Assembly (NCBI GenBank): GCA_964247055.1
Contig: OZ176056.1
Span: 8,370,001-8,434,000 of the forward strand
DNA: 64,000 bases
DNA from: Paragordius varius
Lineage: Eukaryota; Nematomorpha
Direction: 5' to 3'
Below are positions 47,190 to 56,450 of this stretch, piece by piece. Below the pieces are notes generated by a model. That model was not told the origin of the DNA. It did not search any database and saw nothing but the letters and a program-made list of their open reading frames with translations. A program made the translations under genes and the position numbers. Each line of letters starts with the position of its first letter. Within the stretch, counting starts at the first letter, position 1.

Positions 47190-48995
47190 CACATGCGACC
47201 CCCGAAGCCATTTGTGTTGGGGACATCAATGTTTTTAATAATGAAATTAAACCAAAGTCATTTCTTACTGCTTTTTTCGAGATATATATGTATATATAGA
47301 TTTAAAGCCAAAAACGATCTTGGTTACAAATTGAATGATTTTCAATTGAGTTTTTCTAAGAATAAGCTTAGATTATAATTATATTTTTGATTGTTTTTAA
47401 CCATATAAACTTTCTTAACTTTATTTTTTTTTGGCCATATTTTGCATACTGTAAAGAGATGAAGAACAAAACTCAAATTTTTCTCATGGTGGTTTTCGAT
47501 TAATTGAACGATTATTGGAGAGGGGTTTACTTACACCCAAAATGATTTCAGACCTACAGAAAGAATGGATGTCACAAAAAAGGACAGGCTCTTTTCCCCA
47601 TAAAAGCAAAAGTACCATTTTTTTATATGTTTTGATGGCTTTTTTAAGCGATATTTATATGTGGCGCTTAAAGAATTATGTGCGGGTAGATATAAAGTAT
47701 TGTGCTGGGTAAAAACTATATTAAATTTGGTTAGTTTATTGAATTTGGTTAAATTTTGTTTTTAACGTTTTGTAAAATTTTAAGGGCAGAAATTATACAG
47801 TAAAAATTGAAATCATGACGACAAAATGTAATTTTAAACCTTATTTATTTTTAACTCAGTTTGAACTGGAAAGTGTAAAATATTGTTACAATAATTACAT
47901 GTTTTAAGATTGTTATTTGCTATTAATAGGATTAATTTTTGGAAATGTATGGTTGTTTTTAAAGAAAAAATTTTGTCTTTATATTTTTAACATTTGTCCG
48001 TATAATTTCAATTTTTACTGCATGTGGTGTGTATTCTGGAGTTTAAGTCGTAACAGTTTTAAAATTTCTTTATTTGGACCATATTGTGGAGACGATTTCT
48101 TTTAATTCAAGGGTTTTTGTTATCATAATAATTGTATTACAAGCCTATAATGAGGCTAATATAGAGATTCTAATTAAACTTAATATAAAAATTCCATTTG
48201 GTGGTCCTGATATACCATTTAAAATTCGAATTCATTCTTGAACAAAGTAAATGTACCCTCGAACAATTCGAATTCACCCTAAAAATAAATTGCGTGTTTT
48301 CGGGCTAATATAACTCATCATTAATATGAAATATATTTTTACGGCATAGTTTGTTATATTTTCAGCATTATATCAATTTTAAATAGAATTTCATATATAT
48401 TAAAAAATAAAGGTTATTTTTAATCTTAAAAAACATAATTTATATCAGGGTGAATTTCAATGGTTCAAGGGTGAATTCGAACTGTAAATGGTATATTTGA
48501 AATACGTTAATAATGTTATAGCTTTATTTTGATAAAATACCCAAAACTAATAATATTGTTTGGGGTTTCATATTCAGCACGGGTAAAAATTATCCCAACA
48601 TTGTTGTAAGTTGAATAATTTTAAATATAAATATTTTGCCCACAGTATAGTCTCATAAAATAGTTTATATAATATATTATTCTTATTTTATTATTGTAAT
48701 TTTTTCATATAAAAAAATTTTGATAAATGGCAATTTCAATTTTTAAAATGTATTGAACAAATAATTTTTCCTATTCTTTCCTTTTACAGATCATGATGCA
48801 CAAAAAAATTATTTGGATTCTAGTCGAAAGGGGTAGTATTTATTTATATATTATTTTTTTTAAAAAAAATATTTTTATTTTTTACATATATATTTTTTTT
48901 TTAATTTTATATTTAGTTTTAGAAAAAATCCGTTGAATTCAAGTTCAAAACAAAGCCTTTCCATTGATCCCACACGCCATTCTAGTGATAAATAA
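27476..48995 (+). CDS. SUPV3L1: ATP-dependent RNA helicase SUPV3L1 (Suv3), 18 exons, complete
   Basis: Mitochondrial DExH-box RNA helicase that works with PNPase in mitochondrial RNA turnover. Exons: 27476-28011, 28860-29028, 29550-29709, 31924-32085, 34030-34173, 35595-35723, 38623-38716, 39103-39278, 39642-39755, 40612-40718, 42554-42750, 44036-44099, 44964-45115, 45859-45938, 46348-46639, 47457-47611, 48790-48832, 48917-48995. They total 2,853 nt (950 aa; human 786), phases consistent. The N-terminus is Arg/Ser-rich and fits a mitochondrial presequence. Motifs: Walker A GPTNSGKT (195-202), DEIQ (323-326), [19 protein letters not shown] (499-507), then the Suv3 C-terminal part ([57 protein letters not shown]). 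An Asn-rich insertion of about 50 aa precedes the DEIQ motif, and another lies between exons 8 and 10. The ATG at 27,476 is the first in frame. The exon 3/4 junction is the least certain. Confidence 0.93.
28434..28843. mobile_element. MITE-B copy 4 with expanded subrepeats, next to exon 2
   Basis: The left end is TATACCATTTCCAATTCAAA. The right end has expanded to about seven tandem GTGAATTTGAATTGTTCAAG units, against two in other copies, and finishes CTGTAAATGGTATA. It lies 16 bp before SUPV3L1 exon 2, which encodes the Walker A motif, so the branch point is probably inside the MITE. Confidence 0.8.
29165..29262. mobile_element. MITE-C fragment (left end only)
   Basis: TACCATTTGCACTTTAAG followed by three GTCCTTAAACACTTCAAATT-type subrepeats and the inner AAATTTTTAAATTTTGATTT. 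The rest of the element is missing or unrecognisable. An AT microsatellite precedes it. Confidence 0.55.
29667..30370 (+). repeat. Array of exon 3 3'-edge copies (SUPV3L1 intron 3)
   Basis: The last about 43 bp of exon 3 with its donor (29,667-29,712; TTTGGATTATTCTAATAATG) recurs about seven times downstream, near 29,764, 29,860, 29,943, 30,034, 30,121, 30,217 and 30,302. The unit is about 80-100 bp. Copies end GAATCAAGTTT, so several potential GT donors are kept. The interspersed parts contain TTTTAGTTTTAAGTTTAG. Confidence 0.8.
30371..31330. repeat. Second tandem array in SUPV3L1 intron 3
   Basis: About five to six units of about 150-200 bp. Shared phrases are GGGGTTAGAAATAAAAAGTG, a TATTATTTTCATTAAAA block, AAATTTATCGAATTATTTTT and a TTTAGTTTTAATTAAGG tail, which also occurs in the preceding array. 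Confidence 0.7.
31625..31905. mobile_element. MITE-A copy 6, next to SUPV3L1 exon 4
   Basis: ACAGTAAAAATTGGAATTAT at the left, and CACGTTTTGTCCGTATAATT at the right followed by a short T-rich end. It finishes about 18 bp before exon 4. Confidence 0.75.
32206..32914. mobile_element. MITE-C copy 3 in SUPV3L1 intron 4
   Basis: Left end TATACCATTTACTCTTCAAG with about five subrepeats of the form TTCAAGTTGGTCCTTAAACA. Right end with about eight complementary subrepeats, closing TTGAAGTGCAAATTGTAT. It is the longest MITE-C copy because the subrepeats have expanded. Confidence 0.7.
33713..33952. mobile_element. MITE-D copy 2 in SUPV3L1 intron 4
   Basis: Palindromic, and clearly homologous to 7,925-8,152. 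It shares TTATTTTATCAAAAATTTAT and AACAAGAGCTCTATGGTATT with complements, and ends GGATACATTACTGTA. It finishes 77 bp before exon 5. Confidence 0.75.
34876..35153. mobile_element. MITE-A copy 7 in SUPV3L1 intron 5
   Basis: ACAGTATAAATTGATATTAT at the left and TCCCCGTATAATATTTTACTGT-like at the right, with the inner AAAAGACAACC and GTAGTCTTTT marks. Confidence 0.75.
36540..38160 (+). mobile_element. Fossil LTR retrotransposon fragment (Ty3/Gypsy-like pol)
   Basis: An old, broken element in the sense direction within SUPV3L1 intron 6. It is clearly less AT-rich than the intron around it. The recognisable part is integrase: a zinc-finger-like region (about 37,420-37,540) and catalytic-core similarity (about 37,600-38,000). 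No LTRs were found. The element is decayed, with multiple breaks, and is probably old. The Ty3/Gypsy assignment rests on the integrase only. Confidence 0.6.
39461..39533. repeat. (AT)n microsatellite, about 73 bp
   Basis: A long uninterrupted AT dinucleotide run in SUPV3L1 intron 8. Similar shorter runs occur at 2,261-2,293, 19,158-19,200, 23,822-23,852, 28,525-28,554, 40,169-40,220, 44,780-44,812, 52,411-52,440, 58,886-58,920 and 63,290-63,319. Confidence 0.9.
39799..40133. mobile_element. Possible decayed MITE-A copy
   Basis: It begins GGTAAAAATTGGAATTATTC and ends TATATAATTTAAGTTTTCAC followed by TGTA, at the family spacing. The internal marks are lost. Weak. Confidence 0.35.
41004..41233. 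mobile_element. MITE-B copy 5 in SUPV3L1 intron 10
   Basis: TATACCATTTACAATTCAAA at the left, centre with ACTCATTAATATGAAAAATA, right end AATTTGAATTGTTAAAGGAG. The right TIR is shortened. Confidence 0.7.
41533..42603 (+). repeat. Array of exon 11 5'-edge copies (SUPV3L1 intron 10)
   Basis: The first about 50 bp of exon 11 with its AAAAAAAG acceptor (real copy 42,554-42,603, encoding [17 protein letters not shown]) has four upstream copies beginning near 41,533, 41,728, 41,919 and 42,071. Period is about 150-195 bp. The later copies are the most alike: that at 42,071 still reads TCAGCTGGTCTACACCCAAC. The 483-bp gap to the real exon contains MITE-B copy 6. Removing that leaves about one normal period, so the MITE arrived after the duplications. 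Confidence 0.85.
42245..42530. mobile_element. MITE-B copy 6, next to SUPV3L1 exon 11
   Basis: Left GATTCAAATTCACCCTTAAA, centre ATAACTCATCATTTATATAA, right with GGTTAATTTGAATTATTG. It lies about 23 bp before the exon 11 acceptor, inside the exon-edge array. Confidence 0.75.
42770..43640. repeat. Tandem array in SUPV3L1 intron 11
   Basis: About 13 units of about 50-80 bp, each built on ATCAATGTTGAAATTTATGG. Many also carry AAACTGCTTTTTTACAGTAA. The TTTTTTACAG part looks like a strong 3' splice site, so the intron holds a row of potential decoy acceptors. Confidence 0.8.
44660..44985 (+). repeat. Direct duplication including the exon 13 5' edge
   Basis: Copy 1 (about 44,662-44,784) and copy 2 (about 44,851-44,985) share TTTGCAACAATA, ACTTTTTAT..TCAAAAAC and AAATTATAAAGTTTGC, followed by G/T-CG-G/A-CAATATA. 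Copy 2 runs into the real exon 13 start at 44,964; copy 1 ends in an AT microsatellite. Confidence 0.75.
45165..45610. repeat. Two-copy direct repeat in SUPV3L1 intron 13
   Basis: Units near 45,165-45,365 and 45,388-45,610 share AACTAACCATTTCTTTTTG, AAGAATATTTAATATGAATC and CACACA(C/T)GTG. About 220-bp period. Confidence 0.75.
47797..48021. mobile_element. MITE-A copy 8 in SUPV3L1 intron 16
   Basis: ACAGTAAAAATTGAAATCAT at the left, GTCCGTATAATTTCAATTTT plus TACTG at the right. Shorter than the family norm because the inner left arm is lost. Confidence 0.7.
48211..48494. mobile_element. MITE-B copy 7 in SUPV3L1 intron 16
   Basis: TATACCATTTAAAATTCGAA at the left and GAACTGTAAATGGTATA at the right, with the full conserved centre. 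Good copy. Confidence 0.8.
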
Positions 48996-49050
48996 TTATA
49001 AAAATATTAAAAAAAATATATGAGAAATATTTTATATATATTCAATATCC

Positions 49051-49060
49051 AATAAATAAA
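49051..49060 (+). terminator. Candidate poly(A) signal of SUPV3L1
   Basis: AATAAATAAA lies 56 bp after the TAA stop (48,993-48,995). Position and hexamer fit, but the motif is common here. Confidence 0.4.
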
Positions 49061-49840
49061 TTTATATTAGTTGTTTGTTTTATGTATATCGATATGCCAA
49101 TTTTTACAGGTATATTGTTGTAATAATTATAATTTAATTATTAATAATAAAAATGTGTTTTTATACAATATAATCAAGGTTAAATTAATTAATTTTTTGA
49201 TAAAAAGCGTCTTTTTAATCATATATATTAATTAATGTGGTTTTGTTGATTTAAAATACCTGATAATTTTTTGTTTTTTACAATACCTGAAATTTGTGTT
49301 TTATTTATATTTAATGTGCATAGTCATATATAATAAAGTTTTTTTATTATAATATTCAATTTTAAAAAGACTACTAAAAAATAAAACTATACTTTGGCAA
49401 TTTAATTTAACAATGTACACTAAAAACACGTATAATAAAGAAAGTCCTAAAATAACTCGGAACTAACTTCGTCAAAAATTATGGGGAGAATCCATACCAA
49501 AATCTTAAATGTAAATAGCACAGTGTAAATAATTTTTAAAAAACAAGGAAGTGGTTTAACCAAAATATTAAAACTAAGTAAAACAATACATGTTAAAACC
49601 CAGTAGTTGCAAAAATTTAAGCTTTATTTTAATTCATGAATCTTCTTAAAAACGGTAAAGATGTTATGCCAAATGTTGAGATAAAAATTAATATTGTTTG
49701 AAAAAAAAATGTTGGAATTTTTAAACAATGTTTAAGGGTATTTTTTAATAAATGCAATATTTAATCTCTTAGTTTCGAAAAATACTTATGATATTGGACA
49801 AATTTAGAAGTATACATTCTATGGCATTGCGCGCCTTATG
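49061..49840. other. Intergenic, no feature recognised
   Basis: AT-rich DNA between SUPV3L1 and MITE-E copy 2; no frame or repeat supported. Confidence 0.4.
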
Positions 49841-50427
49841 TTAACACTTCGATTCAAATTGGGGTATCTAAATACCCCAGACTAAATTTAAATTAATATT
49901 TTTAAAAAAATACTGAAGGAAACGGTCCCAATTTAAATTTATGCTTCTATCCTGATAAAAATTATATAAATATGCTAAAATATCTTGATTAAATTTTCTT
50001 TTGAAAAAAAAGTTCCATCTCAAACTACTTCGACGCCATTTTTGTTTTACAAAATTTTTGCAAAATATCGTCCTCATTTAATTTTAAGAGTAAAACTAAA
50101 TCTAATTTTTTATATAATTTACATCTAACATTGATAGAAATAGAAAAAGCGATTTATTTTGTATTATTTTAAAATTTTACAATTTGACACATGTCACGTT
50201 GACGAAATTTTTACCTTTTGGTTTTAGCTTAAAATAGGTAATATCAAGTTATTTTGACTAAAATTTTTTATATATGGTTTATTAATGTTATGTATGTGCA
50301 AAATTTTTCCATGGTTTCGAATACTTACATACTTTTTAAAGTATTTGATTTTAAACAGGCTTGGGGTATCCAACTACCCCAATTTGAATCGAAGGGCGAA
50401 AATGAGTGTGTTGTATCCAAGTGTTAA
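49841..50427. mobile_element. MITE-E copy 2 (about 587 bp)
   Basis: Full copy with TTAACACTTCGATTCAAATT at the left and CCAATTTGAATCGAAGGGCG followed by AAGTGTTAA at the right. It is better preserved at the ends than copy 1. Confidence 0.8.
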
Positions 50428-50860
50428 ATAATCAAATTTCTTAACAAATAGCCACACTAAATATTTAGTAATAATTGAAATTATTCAGACAAACTGCAAA
50501 AACTATATCATAAAAAATATTTTTTATGAAAACAAATACACTTCAAGGTTGGTGTTCCCATATAATTTTTGCAAATGACAGTATTTTATGAATGAATGTA
50601 TTAACTGTATTTTACTGTAATTTGGCAACCATTGTAATGAATATAAAATTGTTTTTATTAAAAAAATATTTGTTTCGTTTTAAGTTATATCCTGATAATA
50701 TTAATTTTTACCGTATATTTTTAATTAAATAAATTTTAAACGCTTTTAATTAGTTTATAGATTAGAAAGCTAAATTTAGCGTATAGTTGCAATTAAAAAA
50801 TAGTGCATCTTTTATAAGATATCTTATAATGGTCTATTATTTGGCAAAAATATTCCATTC

Positions 50861-50995
50861 TACCGTATATTCACCCTAGATCACTTAATCACCCTTGAAC
50901 ATATCAACCTCACCCTCGAACATTTTGAATTTGCCTTAAGAGTGATTTATGTTAAATTTGATATAAAAGTGTGAATTTGTGATGTAATTGGTATA
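50861..50995. mobile_element. Short MITE-B relative
   Basis: TACCGTATATTCACCCTAGA with two more CACCCT(T/C)GAACA repeats at the left and GTGAATTTGTGATGTAATTG plus GTATA at the right. The conserved centre is deleted. Confidence 0.5.
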
Positions 50996-51444
50996 CTAAG
51001 TATAAAAGTTTTTTCTAATTAATGTTGTTTTATCACATAAAGTTAGTGTTTATATTGAGTTTTTGTGTTACTTTTTTTAAAAAACAGCATTATTTTTAAT
51101 TTCATTAATTTTAATGAATTTAAAGCCAATATTATTATATAAATATATTAATAAAAAAATTATTTTCGGTAAACAAATATATATATATAATGTAAATTAC
51201 TTTATGATTTTTTGGACGTAATTTCACATTGGTTGTAAATAATTAAATATAAATATCTTTATGTTACGACTTTTTAAGAGTTGTAAAATGTCATTTGAAG
51301 CCAAAATACAATGTGTTATTATAACAGTAAAGAAAAGAAAAACAGTTATAACTGTATAGTTGTTTGTGCGTTCAAAATATTTTTTGTTTTTTATTCGCTT
51401 AATAAAAACTTTATCATAAATTTTGATATTTATCTCTCTCATTG

Positions 51445-52406
51445 ATGGCTGATATCCTAAGTAATGATATAAATGACAAATTAGAAAATAATTTGAAACT
51501 CAAAAAGTCTTTTGACACTGATGAGTCACCATTGATAAAACCTAATCAACCTAAAAATGGATTTTATCTATCCAGGCCTCTAATAAACACTAAAAATTCT
51601 TTAATGAATAATAATCAATCAACAATAAAAAATCAACCTTCATCAAATCTCATGATAAATAAAAATGATAACCAAAACGATATGTATGACATTGGACAAA
51701 ATCAAATTTTGCAAAAGCACAAATGTATAGAAAACTATTTAAATACCACACTTCAAAATGAAAAAACTTACATATCTCAACAACCGCAACGTAGCCCAAA
51801 AAGTCCAAGTAGCCCTACAAAATTATTTTTTGAAAATACGTGTGATAAAGTCGTTTGCATAGAACACGAAAACATTTATATAAGGCGAGTCAGACCCCGT
51901 GAAATACCAGGCATATGTGAATGGAGAAATTTGGAAGTCAGGTTTCATATGAGTCCGTATTACCTTAAAATGTTGTATCATCTGTATCCAGAAGGCTGGA
52001 TTCTAGCCGAGAATCATGGCTGCTTTTTAGGTAGGTAGGGTATTTTAAATTTTAAAATTTTGACATGTTTCGGTTTATTCATTTTTGTCCTATAATTTTT
52101 ACCTAAATCAATCATTTGTTTTAGCCAAAACCCTTAAATTGTGTTTAAAAAAATGTCTATTATGTCCAAAAATGTTTTAGGATCAGGTAAAAAATTAACA
52201 ATCATAATAAAATATTTTGAAACGCACAAAAAACCGCTAATCTTTTATTGAAAAATTAATCATTAAATATGTATATAATTACGGGCCATAAATTGCATGT
52301 GAAACAATTCGGTTAAAATTTTTATAAGAAGTTCTAGTATATTTGTCACTTTAATCGGCATATTTTTTTTCTATGTTATTCAAATGATATCCTCTTATGT
52401 TTTGTC

Positions 52407-52444
<38 letters not shown>

Positions 52445-54475
52445 GTTTCAACTAATTGTTAAATAATCCCAAATTCATAAAATGTGTAATCAACCATTTT
52501 GCTCTTTGTCATTTCTCCAGGCTTAATCTTTGGAATGATTTTGGATGATAAAACGGCTTTTGGGGGCTTGTTTAGTGTTCGCCCCTGTTTTAGGAATCAA
52601 GGAATTGGGGCGGAACTGTGGAAGGCACGCGAGGAATTTTGCGGACCTCGGAATATGGGAATTAACTCTGGTGTCGATCGAATAGCCAGTAACCTTAAAA
52701 AGGGAATGATACTGTCATTCGGAAGTATATATATATATTTCGCCATTAATTAATTCAAAAAATTTAGGGTGCTAAAATAATCAATGGTTTATAGGGGATT
52801 CGGAATTCAAAATATCTACTTCTAGGGAGTTTAAATGTGTTAAAGAGTTAATTTCGATATTAAGTTTGATTTTTAGGGAACAAATGTTGGTGTTTAGAAT
52901 TGGTTAAGTTGATTTAGACTCAATTTTTACGTCTAAAGATAAAAATACTTAACACCAGCGATATCTAAATATTAATACATATTAAATTTAATTAGTGTAA
53001 TTTTTTTATGAATAAGAAAACAACGGTATCAACCAGTTTTAAGTTACTAAGAATTAGTACACTTAATAAATCCTATATATGAGTATTAATTATTCTCCAA
53101 GAATAATTTGTGGTGTTTTATTACTGAGACTGTTTGAGCCTCTTTAATCAAATGTTTAGAAAAATACATTAATTAATAAACAATAAAGTTATCTAATTAA
53201 TTAATTTATAATGAAATAGTTTGCAAATATGTGACACAACTATCCATGTCCAAAATCGAACAAATTTGCGCAACATTGGAAAACTTTACATTTAGTCCTC
53301 AAACCCGAACATTGAATAATGGCAAAAATGATGAAAATAACAATGTTATATGTGACTATTCTTCATTTCCCAATAATAATAATAATAAAAATAAAATTGC
53401 GAAATCCAATCAAAATTTATGCCCCGAAGATTATGAAATACTTTGTTTAAATGATTTGTATAATAATAACTCCGATGAATTTGATCAATACCTTAAAGAT
53501 ATAACGGAATATGATGAGACCATACATGGCACTAACCGACACAACTTTCTTTCGACGTTAATGAAAGAACCATTTGCACAAAATTTTCAAACTAATCATT
53601 CATTCCTACCATGCTTTGATAAACGCAATTTTTATCTTCAAACTTGGTTTGCCCGTCCTCGACGAAAATTTAATGCAAATACTCAACAAAAGTCTAATAA
53701 TGAGAATATTAATAAAAATAGGTCCAAAATTCTTGGCTATGGAATTGTGAGATCTTTAACTGATGGATATTCAATCGCTCCACTTTATGCCGAAAACGAA
53801 AGGATAGCTAGAGGTTAAACACTGCTAATTTTTGGTTTTTTCTATATATTGTTGTTTTTGAAATAACATGCTTAATTTTATCTTATTATTATAATTATTA
53901 TTGTAATTTAATCTGGAAATGGGTTTGATTTTATTTTTAAATGAAAATATATTAAAATTTCTTAATATTCTAACCACATTTCCTAAATTCAATGTCTAAC
54001 ATTTATTCTTACACCATTAGATATCATTGTCAAAGGACTTAAACATCTTGCACAAACTAAACTCAAGCCTACTTCATCAAATACTTCTTTACTAAATTCT
54101 TCTCCCGAGGATAATTTGGACCAAGAAAAATATATTAATACCCCTGGTCCTACTCAATATAATGGTCAAAATTCTGAGTGTTCAAAAACATTTCCATTTT
54201 ATATTATTGTACCGTTTCCTGGACTCACGTACGATCCTAATGATTTTTGTTGGGACAATAATCACAGATATTTACCACAATTCCAAGCTAAAGTCCTGAC
54301 TAAAATTTTGCGCGCTGACGTCTGTAGTAAAGATGCCTTGCTAAAAACGCTCATATTGGCATTAGAACCAAGTTTTGAATGCATAGTATATCGTATGTGG
54401 TCCAAATACCCCAAAGAACTTAAACGTTTCCCTAGCGTTTATGCTATGTTTAGTTTGGAATCTTTCATCATTTAA
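51445..54475 (+). CDS. GNAT-family N-acetyltransferase-like protein, 4 exons, complete
   Basis: Exons 51445-52030, 52521-52724, 53220-53813 and 54021-54475 give 1,839 nt (612 aa), phases consistent. The first about 140 residues are low-complexity, Asn/Ser/Lys-rich. A GNAT domain follows: a start of the form IYIRRVRPREIPGI, then GGLFSVRPCFRNQGIGAEL (about 210-228), whose RNQGIG fits the acetyl-CoA-binding RxxGxG/A motif. A second, diverged domain has GYGIVRSLTDGYSIAPLYAE (about 436-455), as in YitH-type double-GNAT proteins and the nematode family once called DUF1248. The C-terminus ends in KRFPSVYAMFSLESFII. Substrate unknown. An internal linker (about 290-420) is Asn-rich. The ATG at 51,445 is the first usable one. 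The exon 2/3 junction is supported by phase only. Confidence 0.75.
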
Positions 54476-54669
54476 AATGCAATGAAGGAAAGGGAAAGAA
54501 AAAAAATGGGTGACTTTGAAAATTGGAATATGCCATATATTACATTTATAGTGTATTATAAAGTGGATAGTTAATAAATGGATATATATATATATATATA
54601 TATGTATGTGGATTGATAAGAACAATTTTATTGGTGTAATTAAGATGAATCTCATAAGATTTTATTAAA

Positions 54670-54675
54670 AATAAA
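54670..54675 (+). terminator. Candidate poly(A) signal of the GNAT gene
   Basis: AATAAA about 195 bp after the stop codon. Plausible but not unique in the region. Confidence 0.35.
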
Positions 54676-55171
54676 CTTAATTTTCATATTTAAAGGTATA
54701 TATTTTCGTTATAATACTAACAAAATCATTAAACAATCGCTTTTTCGTCAAGCTGTCCATAGGTGAGAAAAGAAATCTAAAAATTTACTGATAATAGGAT
54801 ATCTAAAACGGTAATGAGCCTTTATAAAACTTGGATAACAAAGCGTCGATTTGATGTGTACAAGGGAGTTTTTAATAAACCGTTTTCATATCGAATTTTA
54901 GAACTATATTATTTTCTTATTTGACATAATTTTTATATATTGCTTATATTTTAGGGATTTTATAATTTGCGAAATATGTTATTAATGCCATTGCGGCAAC
55001 TCAAATGTTCTTAACAGATATCTGTAGCACAGGACCGAAATTATTTATATGAATTTCTTTTTATCAATATTGAAAGAGCTTGTGTGTCTTATAACACTTA
55101 AGATGGTATGGTACGCCCGAAATCGGGGGTATAAAATTCATTCTGTGGAATATAGATTTTAATAAGAAATG

Positions 55172-55390
55172 TAGGATTATTATGGTGATTTTAGATTTGG
55201 CCCTTACGAGTGACATATAAAAGTTATTATCACCTTTTTAGTAGCTGTTCCATATCAGAAAATGGCAAAATTTGTGTTTTGGTGTAAGCCTTCATTGCAA
55301 AAAATATCACTATTTTGATATTCAGCATAAAAGTGGAAAAACTTTCTTAAATCACTCGTAAGGCCCAAAACCAAAACACAATGATATCCT
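55172..55390. mobile_element. Small inverted-repeat element
   Basis: Left arm TTTGGCCCTTACGAGTGA (55,194-55,211) and right arm TCACTCGTAAGGCCCAAAAC (55,352-55,371) are inverted copies, with looser pairing outward. About 220 bp, no coding. Single copy in the window. Confidence 0.6.
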
Positions 55391-55759
55391 GATGCACATT
55401 CATATCAATATAATTCATCATAATATTATTTTTGTCCCCCCCCCCACCGCCCGACGTTTCGCACATTGTAATTTATATTTACAATTTTCCATGAAAATTA
55501 AAATAGTACACAGAGAAAAAAATAAAATTAATATTTATTTTATAAATAGCAAAACCCATACTCTCATAAAACTTAAGAATTCCTACATACACTAGATAAT
55601 TGGTATTTTATATAAAAAATATGACTATAAGTAGTTGGTTTCAATGAGTTGAAGAAAATTATTTTGTTAGAAAACTTGTTATGGGCATAAGATGTTTTTG
55701 ATGAAAGGTCTATATAGATTATCGTAATTTTTTTTTAAATCCACTCATACTTCCGATTT

Positions 55760-56450
55760 TCAGCAAAAAAATATTTGAAGTGTAAGGTGTTGGTTATTTT
55801 GCTGAGAGTTTATTCAAGACAGATGTTGCTGGATGATTTAATGTAAGACTTGTTCAGTTAATTTTGGTGTAAAATTCTTAATAGATTATCGTATTATTTT
55901 TTTACATCCACTCATCACCAACACTTCCGATTTTCAGTAAAAAAAGATTTGAAGTGTAAGGTGTTGGTTATTTTTGCTGAGAGTTGATTCGAGACAGATT
56001 TTGCCGGACGGTTTAATGTAAGACTTCGCCAACTTTATTTTTGTGTAACGGTCTTAATAGATAATAATCGTATTAATGTGTTTTACAACCAATCCTCACC
56101 GAAACCCCCGATTTTCAGAAATAAGATAGATAGATGAAATGTAAGGTTTTGATTATAATAGCTGAGAGTTGATTCGAAACAGATTTTGCTAGACGGTTTA
56201 ATGTAAGACTTCGTCAACTTGATTTTTGTATAACGGTCAATTATTGTGTTTTACATCTAATCATCACCGAAACCCCCGATTTTCAGCAATAAGATAGATA
56301 GAATGTAAGGTGTTGGTTATAATAGCTGAGAGTTGAGTCGAGATAGATTTAGCCGGACGGTTTAATGTAAGACTTAGCGCCATTTTAATTTTGGTGTAAC
56401 GGTCTTAACAGACTATCGTATTATTGTGTTTCACATCCACTTTTATATAA
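55760..56450. repeat. Tandem array, about 175-bp units
   Basis: Four units beginning near 55,777, 55,951, 56,134 and 56,301. Each has a version of GTAAGGTGTTGGTTAT, GCTGAGAGTTGATTCGAGAC, GACGGTTTAATGTAAGACTT, and TCATCACCGAAACCCCCGAT. The array is less AT-rich than its flanks. No function apparent. Confidence 0.85.

Noticed and set aside
51518-51525. A second CTGATGAG, hammerhead-like
   Set aside because: It lies in GNAT coding sequence (D-T-D-E-S), with no GAAA arm, stem II or cleavage triplet nearby.
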